Positions 1 to 9,650 are shown, counted from the stretch's first letter. The stretch: 64,000 nt of DNA from Lateolabrax maculatus (GCA_031216445.1 CM062218.1:24088001-24152000); one strand, 5' to 3'. Numbers and translations: made by a program. Notes: generated by a model not told the origin, from the letters alone.

Positions 1-513
1 ATATTTTACCCTTGTTTAGACCGTTTTCTTTCTGTAAGTAAGCGCCATATTTTTCGTGCTTGCTAGTAATGATGTGTGTTGTAATGTCGGCTAACGCTGC
101 CTCAGAGCTATATAGCTCTGAGCTAGCTGAACTATATTATGGACATAACGTGTCTTACTTTTGTCACGTTAAAGTTGAGGAGAAACTTTAGTGTAGCGGT
201 CGCGGGCGTGCTCGTCACGTGCACGCGCACACCCGCTGTCGGAGTTGATTTTTTTTTCTGAGGCCAGTCATCTGTGAGTACTCACTCACGATGAGAGACT
301 GATCCCGGCGGTTTGTGAGTTTCCATGAGCAGGAGGGCATTCACATGGCAGAACATCAGAACAAGTCTGGATGTATCATTTTATTTTACGCTCGGCTGTT
401 AAGTTAGGACTATGCTAACTTAATGTTATTTTATTTAACCCTCCTCACTTAACACTAGTCATATTTGTAGCTGTGTCGTTTCCATGGTTACCACGTTTAG
501 CGCGCCCAATGAG
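1..513 (+). other. 5' intron of the transposon with a perfect 22-bp palindrome
   Basis: This is the intron after the 5' exon (its donor lies just outside the window; compare 11379). No coding sequence. It holds a perfect 22-bp palindrome at 101-122 (half-site CTCAGAGCTAT) and a GC-rich tract near 198-240. The palindrome is conserved in the other 5'-complete copies at 11486, 34622 and 57711. The same intron segment occupies 11379-11898, 34515-35034 and 57604-58123. Confidence 0.6.
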
Positions 514-1154
514 CCGGTCACCCGCTCCACTCAGTGTGATCATTCTGCAGGATCAATGAACTGTCAGCGTGTTTAATCAATCATAACTCTGAATACTAAA
601 CTGATTTTCACGGGATTGTTTAATGCAAACGTCACACATGTATATATAATATATATATATATATATATATTATATATACAGATATATAGGGAGAGAGAGA
701 TAGATAGATATAGATTTTCATTTTTTTTATATATGTAGATATACATATTCATTTTTTCTGAGATCTAACTTCTGTCTATTGTGTTTTATCTTATATTGAT
801 GTATAATGTTGTATTGTTTCTTCATTTTTCAACTTATTAAAATAGCTGAGTAGTACACAATCTGCTTCTGCTTCTCTATCATATATTAGTGTTTTTATAT
901 ATATGTGTGTGTGTGTGTATTATATTATATCATACATAGCATATATCACATACCAGAATATTCTATTACCGTTATGCCTATTATGTATATTAAAATACGC
1001 CGAATCATGTGTCCGGTATCATGCCTACATGTATGACGTTTGCAGAAAAAAATCCCGTGAAAATCAGTTTAGTATTCAGAGTTATGATTAATTAAATGCA
1101 TTGACACTTCATTGTACCTGCAGACAGATTACACTGAGTGGAGCGGGTGACCGG
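514..1154. repeat. Large inverted repeat, 129-bp arms, copy 1
   Basis: Arm 514-642 is the reverse complement, with scattered mismatches and small balanced indels, of arm 1026-1154. The outer edges are CCGGTCACCCGCTC and GAGCGGGTGACCGG, which match perfectly; so does a long inner block around 590-618 and 1050-1080. The 383-bp spacer is very AT-rich with (TA)n, (GA)n, GATA and (TG)n runs. It may be a nested MITE or foldback element or a local inverted duplication. I see no clear target duplication at the arms. A transcript could fold into a long hairpin. Confidence 0.8.
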
Positions 1155-1330
1155 TCCAAGATGGCGGCCCCACGTCTCGTCAGCGCCAATAGGCAGTAGC
1201 GGTCGATGCGGCGTCTACTCTTTATATGTCTATGCCGCACACTGTTTACTTGCGCAGTGCTTGTCTGATCACACGAGGAGTGCAGTGAGAGCCCGCAGAT
1301 CAGATTTGGGAAAGACAAAAGGGTCTCCCT
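1155..1330 (+). promoter_or_regulatory. Candidate internal promoter (YY1-like, CCAAT, TATA), copy 1
   Basis: Directly after the right inverted-repeat arm: AAGATGGCGGC (1158-1168, a YY1-type site), CCAAT (1186-1190), TTTATAT (1221-1227), then a GC-richer stretch. Spacing is compatible with a polymerase II promoter firing near 1250 and splicing into the 1553 exon. Nothing else is visible between 1330 and 1552. Motif evidence only. Confidence 0.4.
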
Positions 1331-1552
1331 GTCTGTCTTTTTATCATAGCCTGTTACCATTGCTGGCATACTCAGTGGCCTAAGTTATTCTTTAAGGTTA
1401 TGTTGTCTAGAATATGTACATTACAATACTGTCTTTGTGGGTAATAGGCCTATGTTACAGTTTTCACTTGTACTGGAAACAAGATGTTTATGAGTTGTGG
1501 TGAGCTTTGGTTGTGTTAAATTGTTGTATTCTTCTTAACTGTCCCCTTCCAG

Positions 1553-4500
1553 GCTCAGGCAGATGGTGATCAATCCACAGTTCCCTTGATACCACATAAG
1601 TGAGTCATTTACCATTTACCTTTTGTACTGCTGTGTTCATTTGGTAGCTGTTCTTGTCTTAAAGAAGTGAAATGATTAAAAGCTTGATAATTAGATAGAT
1701 TTTTGCAAGGATTTAGTTTTTTTCTGTTGCTCTGGTATTTCAAGTCTGATACTGCATGTTAGTGTTTTTGTTTTTTGTTTCTATTTTGCCGGGCTTGATG
1801 CTAAAATGATCTTTTCTTTTCAGATTTTTCAAGAAGACAAAAAACTTCCTATGCAGTGGTCGTGTAAGTACTGCACATTTTGTGCTGAAAAGAGGTGCTT
1901 CTTACTTAAGCATTACCGCTTAAAACACGGGTGCCACACTCGAATATCACCACTACCGTGCCTTTATAAGGAGTGCCTGTGCACATTTAAATCTTTCAAT
2001 GCACTCAAAGTCCACTTATCAACATGGCACACTCAAAAGGACCTGGGGAACGTGGGTGAAACTGCTTTCCATTGTCAGCTGTGTGACTTTGTGGAGCCTT
2101 GCACTGGAGCTGACTTTTTTACCCATTTACGAAGACATTTGAAGCTGAAGCAAAAGGTTTCCTGTCCATATCAAGGCTGTAGCTTTCAGAGCAATGTTTA
2201 TTCAACCTTTAATGCACATAAAAGCAAAGAACATCAAGACCACAATAAGATGGCATTCAAACCTGAAATTGTGTCACATAATGTACTTGAGGTACCTCCA
2301 CCTAATATAAATATTCAACCTGAGGATAGTGCCCCTGAAACTGATCAGGTTGAGTTTGAGGTTACTGAGCTCAATGAAGATGTGGGAGACTTGGAGAGTC
2401 AGTTGGAACATAATGTAGCTGCTGTTTTTCTGAAAATGTCATCGATTCTTAACATCTCTGAAAATGCCCTGCAAGAAGTTATAGAGCAGATCAACCAAAT
2501 TTATGTGCTTTCACAGCCATTGTTACATACCTCGGTTGGAAAAATACTAAATCAACATTGTGGAGATGTTGAGGACTCTTAAGTGAGTGAGATAGCTAAA
2601 GTATTTACTGAGAATAATGTATTCCTGAAATTCACTTCTACTAGGGGGTCATTGTCAACCACTAGCAAGCGAACATCATACATTTGAAAAGAATTCTCAG
2701 TGGTGACGCCTATTGAGTTTGTCCTAAAAAATGACAGGCAGACAGTTGTGTATATCCCCATACTAAAAATGCTGCAGACATTACTAAACAATGGAGAAAT
2801 TTTAGATAAGGCCATGTCATCTGAGACAAATTTGTCACAAGGATACAGATCTCACAGGGATGGTTACTGGTTTAAAGACAATTCTCTCTTGACAGAGGAA
2901 GAATTCAGGATTGCTCTTTTCTTGTACATAGATGATTTTGAGGTGGCTAAGCCCTTGGGAACCTCCAGAAAGAAACACAAGCTGCCATCTACTGGGTACT
3001 TGGAAATCTACACCCTAAATATCGCTCCTCTCTTCATTCCATTCAGCTTGCTCTACTCATCATCGCTGAAGATGATATCAGGAAGTTGACTTTAAATGAG
3101 AGACCACAGTCTATTGAAGAATTAAAAGTGCAACTGGTAGATAAACTGTCACTGCAGTATGACTTTAAACTGCAGTATGAAGATCAAGACTTCCATAATG
3201 CCCTCTGCAATTTGACTGAAATAACTGATTTACCTGAAAGAGCTACGCTCAAAATCATCCCTCTTGTGACTCTCCATTTAACCGCATTGTCATCACCCAC
3301 CACAACATCAGACACTGAGTGCAGCACAGCAGACACTGAGATCCTGTCGACAGGAAGAGCATCACCATCGCTAAGACAACAGTGGCCAGATTTCTTTGAC
3401 ATACCCAATTTCTCAGTTGATGTTGACTATAGACTCAGACAGGCAGATCTTGCCTTTATGAAGGATGGAACACGTATGACTCTACCACGAGATATGAAGC
3501 ATGACATACTAGAAAAGCTTGCTGAGACGATGTACAGTTTCAAGGCTTACCCTAAAGATGATGACTTCAGCAGTGTTGCAAAAGCACTAATTAGCAAACA
3601 CCCCTGCCTCACTGAGCCTGGACCACACAGATGGTATGGCTGGAAAAACAGCCTTAAATTATCGCACAAAGCTTCAAAAAGCTGGATGTGAGGATGTAGC
3701 AATCAATGGAGGCAAAAGAAGTAAAGGCAACCCAGAAGGAGAATCCTCAAGCAAGAATATCAAACGGCCAAAAAGAGGTGAAGCAAACTACCTACCTAAC
3801 TTACCTGAAGGACATGATGAAACAAGCCTTGAAAATGCCAGAAAGGTTCTCGTGGAAGAAATGAAGAAGAAACAACCCAATGGCACTCTCATCTCACAAA
3901 TGATGGACCAATCATTCCCACTACGCAGACAAGAAATTGTAGAAAAGGAACCTGCTGTACAGAACATTGTTGAACAATGGCCAGCACTCTTCACAGACAG
4001 GTAAACTATTTTTGTTCTCAACCAATAAAATAATGCCTATCAAAAAGAAATTCAAGGTGTGTGGCTAGAAATCCAAACACACTTGTTGGAATGTTAACAC
4101 TTCTGCCATCTCTCCATCCCTACCCACCCCTCTCTCTACTTTTCAGGTGTTTGCTGAGTTCAACAGAATCGCAAGTAAGAATCTTGAGGGAGACTTCTTT
4201 GAGGCTCTGGACCAGTATACCCCACGTTTCATTGAACTTTTCAAAACAAGAAGGGGAACTGTTGGCCAGAAGCTCAGTGAGCTGATGCAGCACATGAGCT
4301 GGATGGTAAGTAGGTTAATTTTGCATTTGATCTGTGTGATAGTTCATCAATCAAGTTCTAAATGAGATGATCCAGCCCAACCTATTCTATTTCCTGTCTG
4401 ACTTGTGCTTGTGCCTTGCAAATTACTCTGTTAACTGGTCTTTTCTCTCTCTGTGTATCATTAGACACCAGACGTGACAGTACTTCGCTCTGTTGTCCTC

Positions 4501-5349
4501 AAAGGCATTCCTATTTTACTTGGTGACGACTCCAGTGAATTCTTCAAGACATGCTCTGTAAGTACTTGCACATAAGAAAAAGTTTGGTCTGCATTAAAAT
4601 AGAACTATATCTGTGCTGACATAGAAGATGTAATTTTATCTGCACAATATACAATATACATTTTGTACAGTGATTGATGTATTTTGTCTGGCAATTCCTC
4701 CACAGCTAATCTGAGAGGTATTTAAACAGCCAGTAAATAAAAATGAAATTTACCACATAAACGTTGTACACATTAATTAATTGTAAATCTAAGGAGCAGG
4801 AGTCCAGGCTGAAAAGTCAGTGTCACTGTTTAAGAATATATGGACCTTGTGGACCATAGCTTTAGTTTAATCATACCACATTTATTTTGTTGGTTATATT
4901 GTAACAATCCAGTGTGAACACATTTTTAAAACCATATTCCCTAGCAAATGCTTTCAACATTAAAAATGAATGTTTAGAAGAGCATAAATTGCCATGCTGA
5001 AGAATGTGTGTGTGTGTCTTTGTAGGGTACAGCGAGAGACGAGGCCCTAGAATGCACTGTCGGTGTGCTGACAGTTGTCAGTGAAGATAATCCTCATGAG
5101 GGTCCAAGTTCAGTAGACCTCCAGCCCATCTCCACTGCCATCATTCTGGAGGGAGGTATCATCATGGATCATATAAAAAAACTTGCCTCAGGCAGTTTGT
5201 CTGTTATTTGGGCTTACATATGCTTTGCATTTGGATTACCCAAAATGCATGGCAAATACACTCAACTTCATTCAGACTGTGATGCTTGGACTGGGAAAGA
5301 AAACCTCCCACCAAAACTGTTAACTTTGAAGAACAGTCTACTGGGTTAG
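1553..5349 (+). pseudogene. Fused C2H2 zinc-finger / SAMD3-like gene, copy 1 (decayed)
   Basis: Exons by consensus splice sites: 1553-1599 (47-nt leader), 1824-4000, 4147-4305, 4465-4557, and 5026 to stop 5349. The big exon encodes four C2H2 fingers, an acidic linker, then about 100 residues ending in a GTSRKKHK block. It passes directly into a PB1-like start (near 3047-3285) and a core resembling fish 'SAMD3-like' proteins (WPDFF, GNYRTKL-like and RWPALF-like blocks, plus a C-terminal LPPKLLTLKN block). The true function of the family is unknown to me. Lesions: TAA 2580-2582 and TGA 2685-2687 in frame; frameshifts near 2982, 3655, 5195 and 5298; and the exon 4000|4147 splice is one base out of phase. 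I infer the fusion came from an internal deletion joining two genes of one transposon. Introns 4558-5025 and 1600-1823 show nothing else. Confidence 0.75.
1851..2582 (+). CDS. Four-finger C2H2 protein fragment, copy 1 (243 aa)
   Basis: I chose the ATG at 1851 because the ATG at 1806 lies in the polypyrimidine tract of the upstream intron (acceptor CAG at 1821-1823). Fingers: C5/C8/H21/H26, C37/C42/H55/H60, C75/C78/H92/H96 and C105/C110/H123/H128, all with 12-residue cores; fingers 2 and 4 have C-X4-C. An acidic, probably helical tail follows. Clean fingers suggest nucleic-acid binding, as in a transposase N-terminus, but this is inferred. The TAA is probably a premature stop because homologous coding sequence continues in the same frame behind it. 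Residue 4 is Ser here and in copy 2, Leu elsewhere. Confidence 0.55.
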   Translation: MQWSCKYCTFCAEKRCFLLKHYRLKHGCHTRISPLPCLYKECLCTFKSFNALKVHLSTWHTQKDLGNVGETAFHCQLCDFVEPCTGADFFTHLRRHLKLKQKVSCPYQGCSFQSNVYSTFNAHKSKEHQDHNKMAFKPEIVSHNVLEVPPPNINIQPEDSAPETDQVEFEVTELNEDVGDLESQLEHNVAAVFLKMSSILNISENALQEVIEQINQIYVLSQPLLHTSVGKILNQHCGDVEDS

Positions 5350-6700
5350 ACCAGTAAAGAGCCATCAGCTGTCAGATAGCACTTTGTAAATTATGCAGCA
5401 GTTAATGTTCTCCTGTTATCAGAGAAAGTTTTATGCTTTCATGCAACTGAGCTGGCTTGTTTATGATCTCAAAAAACAAAAAAATTCTATTAAAGTGTAC
5501 CATGTTATGCTAGTATGATAATGGTGGAAATAGCGCCACCTTGTGTTGCAAAGAGTTGTTAAATAATGTTGTCAGAAAGGAACCTAGCAAGGTTGACCTG
5601 TTTACATTTGTGTTTTGGGAAAACTTTTAATTATAGTAGTTATAATGTAGTACAAATACAAAACCCAAGGAGTGATGTTTTTCTGTGTTGGTTTAAACCT
5701 TGGACTGATGCTCGCTTTGGGACACAAAAGCATTTGTTGTACTTTCAGTTTTGATCAGAAATGCAATGATTTTGCATGCACTGAAGTCCTGTAATTATCA
5801 GGTGTTTACCTGTTTAATATTGTGAGACTGTTACATGCATAGAATTAGCTCACAAAAATGTGGTTTTATTTTTGCCATGTCCATGTCATGTTCTACAGTC
5901 AAATCAAACCACAAGTTTGTTGTTTAGCTGCTGTTTTGTACTTGAATGTACAAGAAAGTGATACTTGGGAACAGAACACTTGAGGCTGAATAATAGATTT
6001 AATGCATATTGTTATTACAATAGCCTAACAGACATAGATCACACTATGAGCAATTTTGCAACTAGCTTTAAAATACATTAAATATGACAAGAGGATAGAG
6101 AACAGTCATTTTATTGTTTATTGTAAGGTTATTACATGAGTGATAAAACACACATTTTATATTGGAGAATTGGAATCAAAAGTAACAATATCGAACATTT
6201 ATTGTTCAGTCTAGATCTGTCAGTGATGCAATTATTTTTTTAATAAATGTTGTAATGCAGCTGAACAAACCCAGTGAGTGTTCTTTTAAAGTATATGTTT
6301 GTGGTGTTTTTCCCTTTATTAGGTAATAACAGCTAAAATAGATAAGAAATGGGAGAAGGACAAGGACCCATTCAAGGAAATTGGTTTGTTTAATTTAACT
6401 GAACTGAAATGAACTGAAAAAAAATGAGTGAGTAGTAAGTAGTAGGTATCATAATTCTAAGTGGGGTTAAATTTGTATCAAGCAGTCCACAAAAAATGAA
6501 AAAATTAAGTTAACACTAAGCATGGCTATTAAGTTACATGAACTTTTTTTTTTTTTTTTTAGTTGTACTACTTGATTTGGTACTGCACACTTAAAATAAA
6601 CAAGCTTTTCTAACTCACTATTCTTAAGATTACTTTGCTTAATTTGCAACGAGTTTGCATACTTTTTTTAAGTAAGGTCAACTAATTAGATTTTACAGTG
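5350..6700 (+). other. 3' region of the transposon: UTR, poly(A) signal, AT-rich end
   Basis: No long gene is visible. It is AT-rich with an A-run (near 5475), a poly(A) signal AATAAA at 6242-6247, the small exon candidate at 6323-6412, a T-run of variable length (near 6542-6560) and the right transposon end at 6700. The last about 150 bp contain several TTACTT/AAGTAA-type motifs, compatible with the subterminal repeats seen in CACTA elements. Equivalent stretches follow every gene copy: 16735-18086, 22635-23985, 28509-29852, 39863-41215, 45737-47088, 51620-52972 and 62858-64000. Confidence 0.6.
6323..6412 (+). other. Possible small terminal exon in the 3' region
   Basis: A good acceptor (TTTCCCTTTATTAG, ending 6322) precedes 29 open codons rich in Lys, Asp and Glu that end in TGA at 6410-6412. 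The amino-acid composition and the acceptor look exon-like, but I do not recognise the peptide. It may be the last exon of a lost gene of the autonomous element, or an alternative end of the SAMD3-like gene. It is present unchanged in the other copies at 17708, 23608, 29475, 40838, 46710, 52594 and 63831 (start positions). Confidence 0.35.
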
Positions 6701-7261
6701 AGTATACGTACACACGTCTCCCGCAGAGCTATGTTGAAAGTCCCTCAATATTCAGTCGAGTATTGGCTAATGACCTGCAACACCTAGACGTGTCCAGTAC
6801 AGTACTACAATATGTAGATGATCTCTTGATATGTAGCACCTCCAAAGCTCAATGTGCACAAGACTCAGTCTCAGCCCTGATGGCTTTAGAAAAGGGGGCT
6901 CACAAGGTGAGTAAAAATAAATTACAGTTTTGCCAGACACAGGTTGAATACTTAGGTAGACAACTCTGTGGCACTAAATGAGCTATAGTGCCCTCACAAA
7001 TTGAGGCAGTATCGAACGCTCCCAAACCACAAACGGTGAGACATATGTCGTCATTTCTGCCATCTCAGCTTTACTAGAAGCCATACACCATCCAAATGTG
7101 TTAGCCATCATTAAATGCGTAGCTCATCAAAAAACGAATTCCCTGATAGCTAAAGGCAACAACTTAGCAGATGAAGCCGCAAAACGCATAGCTACACCCA
7201 CCTGTATAGGACCACTGCTAGTAGCTGGAGATTGTGAACCACTGACAAACTTATATATATA

Positions 7262-7310
<49 letters not shown>

Positions 7311-8535
7311 CTATATATATGTGCTGCTATGTAATAGCAGCACAACATCAGGCAAGTTCATATGCACATTCTGTATGGGCAAAAAGGGGGGCAAGTATAA
7401 TCACTGAAGAAGGTCCATCACATGGGCTATGGCGAAGTGCACATGGACATATTGTCCTCCCAACATCTTTGGTACAGGTTGCTACACGTAGTGCGCATGG
7501 TCAGGACCATTGCACAAGTGGGGAGGTGTTGAGACGCCTTCAAGCAGTCTGGTGGTCACCATTTTTCCGACCTGCGTTTGTAGCTGAGACAATAAAAAAA
7601 GCCCTAAAAATGCTAGGAATCAAACAGAAGTTCAGATGTGTGTATCACCCACAGTCACAGAGAGTAGTGGAAAGGGCAAATGGCATGCTAAAAGCAAAAC
7701 TTGCAAAAATTAGAGCAGACAGTCAGTATAAAATCAATTGGGTAGATGCATTGCCACTTGCTTTGATGGCTATACGAACACTAACTAACACTAACACTAA
7801 GCTAAGAGACTAACACATCTAATACCACACGAGGCACTTACAGGGAGACCGATGCCGGTTCCCTTTTGTAGAGGGCCGTATGCGAGCAATGTGAACGAGA
7901 ACTAACATGCTACCTACGACACCTAACGCAAATACACAAAGCTGTGCTCCAACAGGTAAAAGCTGTGTCTGAGGACAGAGACGCTGACATTCCAGAGCAG
8001 CTAAGGAGAGTTGAACCTGGAGACTGGGTCTACGTAAAGGTGTTCAAACGAAAGTGGGACCAACCAAGGTGAGAAGGACCCTTTAAGGTTATCCTAACTA
8101 CCCCAACTGCGCTGAAAGTAGAGGGTAAGAAATGTTGGTTCCATTTAAACCATTGCTGCAGAGCGAGGGATCCAGGTGAGACAGCAAGGGCACAGCACGA
8201 TCCAGAAAGGGACGGTAAAGCCTCCCAACTGGAAGATAGACAGCTTCAAGATCCAAGGACAAAGATGATCACAGAGACTGGCTGAGAGGAGGAGTACCAG
8301 TAAACAACGTAATCACACTCACGTATATAAAGTCAGCTCAATACAATCAAACATTGACATTAGGACCAGAAGGCATAAAAATAGACACGCATGTGGTTCA
8401 CAGACAATGCCTAAAAGAAGGGACAGTGATGGTAGTGGTACAATGTTCACGAAATCAATGCACATAGATAAACCTACACCAAACCATGACAGCTGAAGAA
8501 GCAACCAAATTGACCCAAATTTAAGTAAAATGAGG
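6701..8535 (+). pseudogene. ERV pol back half, long version, after copy 1
   Basis: Starts at AGTA after the transposon. Order: reverse transcriptase with the YVDD active-site motif (6811-6822) up to a TGA near 6980; a deleted connection region; an RNase H C-terminal part (about 7050-7250); a (TA)n tract; an integrase zinc-binding part (about 7370-7565); loss of the catalytic core that carries the first two acidic residues; then the segment with the last glutamate (VERANG, near 7668) and the integrase C-terminal domain (about 7981-8180) with a TGA near 8070. About 8311-8470 is open and may be an env remnant. No functional product is possible. Class I (gamma/epsilon-like) is inferred from layout and motifs. 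Confidence 0.8.
7252..7320. repeat. (TA)n microsatellite in ERV pol, unit 1
   Basis: A long TA run, interrupted by ATGATA and GAGC, lies between the RNase H and integrase parts. It is followed by a perfect 10-bp hairpin (GTGCTGCTAT / ATAGCAGCAC, loop GTA) at 7321-7343. The run length differs between copies. Confidence 0.9.
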
Positions 8536-8998
8536 TGTCTGAGCTGAGAGATGTCTCTCCCATGTGTGTCCAATGTTTAGATACTTGTGTGGATCCAATG
8601 TTTAGATATTTGTGTGGGAAATGTTTAGATAAGCCTATGTCCAAGGTCTGGCTACTTTCATAGATGGGTGCCCCTTGGGGGTTGTTTTCCTAAAGTTCCA
8701 AAGAGATGAGATCAGTTTCAACCTGAACTATAGGTTCCACCTTCCCTTTCTGTAAAATAGCCATGTATGGTTATGAGGTTGGCTCTGAGCCTATCTTGTC
8801 ACCACACATTAGCTATACCATGAGGCTTTAAAAGGTGTAGTTTGAGTGGAAAACGGGGGAGATTCACATTGGCTTCGGATCTTCTCACAGGCAATCCATG
8901 GTGCTTGTTTTGACGCTGTACTTTTTGTAATAAACCTTTTTATACAACTAAGTCGGTGTCAGCGGAGATTCCTTCATCATCATCACATCATCGCTACA
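8536..8998 (+). mobile_element. ERV 3' LTR, unit 1 (about 463 bp)
   Basis: Starts TGTCTGAG after a purine-rich AAAATGAGG and ends CTACA, giving TGT...ACA ends. Inside are a TATA-like TTTAAAAG (near 8827) and AATAAA at 8929-8934, followed by a U5-like stretch. LINE sequence begins immediately after. No 5' LTR occurs anywhere in the window, so the LTR identity rests on its position after integrase/env remnants and these signals. The start could be a few bases earlier (TGAGG at 8531). Confidence 0.65.
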
Positions 8999-9622
8999 GA
9001 AGATACAACACAGCCAACCCGTCTCAGACAGCTAAGGTCGCAAAAGGAGGAAGCATTTAGGAGTGGAGACAGAAGCAGGTTCAAAGAGGCAAAGTACAGG
9101 TTTAGCAAGGAGGTGAGGGGAGCTAAATGACTGTATTCTGAGAAACTCCAACACCAGTTCTCAGCCAAGGACTCTGCTTCTGTCTGGAAGGGGCTCAGAG
9201 AGCTCACCCATCACAAACCCAGAGCCCCCCACTCTGCTAACGCCTTGCGCCTGTCCAACAATCTGAACAAGTTCTACTGTCGTTTCGAAAGACAATGGGA
9301 CAGTCCAGACACAATCCCCTGGGACTCCATCCACCAGCCCAGGCCACCAGCTTCACCTCTCCCACCACTGCAGGGGCCTGGGCCTCTCCACAACTTCAAA
9401 CCTCAGAGGCCCCCTTCCCGTCCACAGTGACACCTCTCTCAATCCTGGAGAGGGATGTTAACAGACAATACAAGAGACAGAACCTCCACAAAGCAGCCGG
9501 GCCAGACTCTGTCTCTCCATCCACCCTGAAGCACTGTGCTGACCAGCTGTCTCTGGTGTTCACAGATATCTTTAACACTTCACTGGAGATATCCCACATA
9601 CCAGCCTGCTTCAAATGTTCCA
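8999..9622 (+). mobile_element. LINE ORF2 fragment (pre-RT to RT start), unit 1
   Basis: A Lys/Arg-rich region and a KAAGPDSVSPSTLK-type block followed by PACFK mark the start of a non-LTR reverse transcriptase of the kind common in fish (Rex/L2/CR1-like; clade not certain). It begins exactly at the LTR end, so the ERV probably inserted into this LINE. It stops abruptly at 9622 before the catalytic motifs, where ERV pol begins. A TGA at 9127-9129 and a 1-bp loss near 9340 break the frame. Confidence 0.75.
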
Positions 9623-9650
9623 GCAAGAGATACTGTAAGACTTAGAGCAC
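9615..9650 (+). other. Long-unit duplication junction LINE|ERV pol, unit 1
   Basis: LINE coding sequence stops near 9622 and ERV pol-frame sequence is readable from about 9640. Neither side continues through, so I read this as the breakpoint of the original long tandem duplication. The 17 bases between cannot be assigned. Confidence 0.6.

Larger units (their letters stand above)
1..6700 (+). mobile_element. CACTA/EnSpm-like composite transposon, copy 1 (left end outside window)
   Basis: This is the right portion of the element. The right end reads TTTTACAGTG at 6691-6700 and is followed by AGTA (6701-6704), the presumed target duplication; the matching left end is visible in copies 2, 5 and 8. 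The interior has a 5' intron, an inverted repeat, a fused zinc-finger/SAMD3-like pseudogene and a long AT-rich 3' end with a T-run (6542-6560). The CACTG end and 4-bp duplication fit the EnSpm/CACTA superfamily, whose animal members have CACTG-type ends and 2-4-bp duplications. No transposase catalytic region is present, so this copy would be non-autonomous. The superfamily is inferred. Confidence 0.65.

Noticed and set aside
903..1091. 62-codon open frame in the inverted-repeat spacer
   Set aside because: It is made of TG and TA repeats plus inverted-repeat arm sequence; low complexity, no protein-like pattern.
1109..1383. Overlapping open frames on both strands around the promoter-like region
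   Set aside because: Short, overlapping, inside a CCAAT/TATA-type region, with no recognisable domain.
1806..1850. Upstream ATG giving a 15-residue longer zinc-finger protein
   Set aside because: It lies in the polypyrimidine tract ending at the acceptor CAG 1821-1823, and in copy 5 an extra A breaks this frame.
2700..3089. Separate 129-codon gene starting at 2700
   Set aside because: It is the in-frame continuation of the zinc-finger exon after the TGA at 2685, ending where the frame shifts; not an independent gene.
4061..4285. 74-codon frame across the 4147 exon
   Set aside because: It reads intron plus the exon in the wrong frame; the VFAEFN frame matches the family.
7127..7348. Antisense frame with a Tyr-Ile repeat tail
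   Set aside because: Produced by the (TA)n tract read on the minus strand.
8319..8573. Antisense 84-codon open frame across env remnant and LTR start
   Set aside because: It runs opposite to all other features and crosses the LTR boundary; a chance frame.
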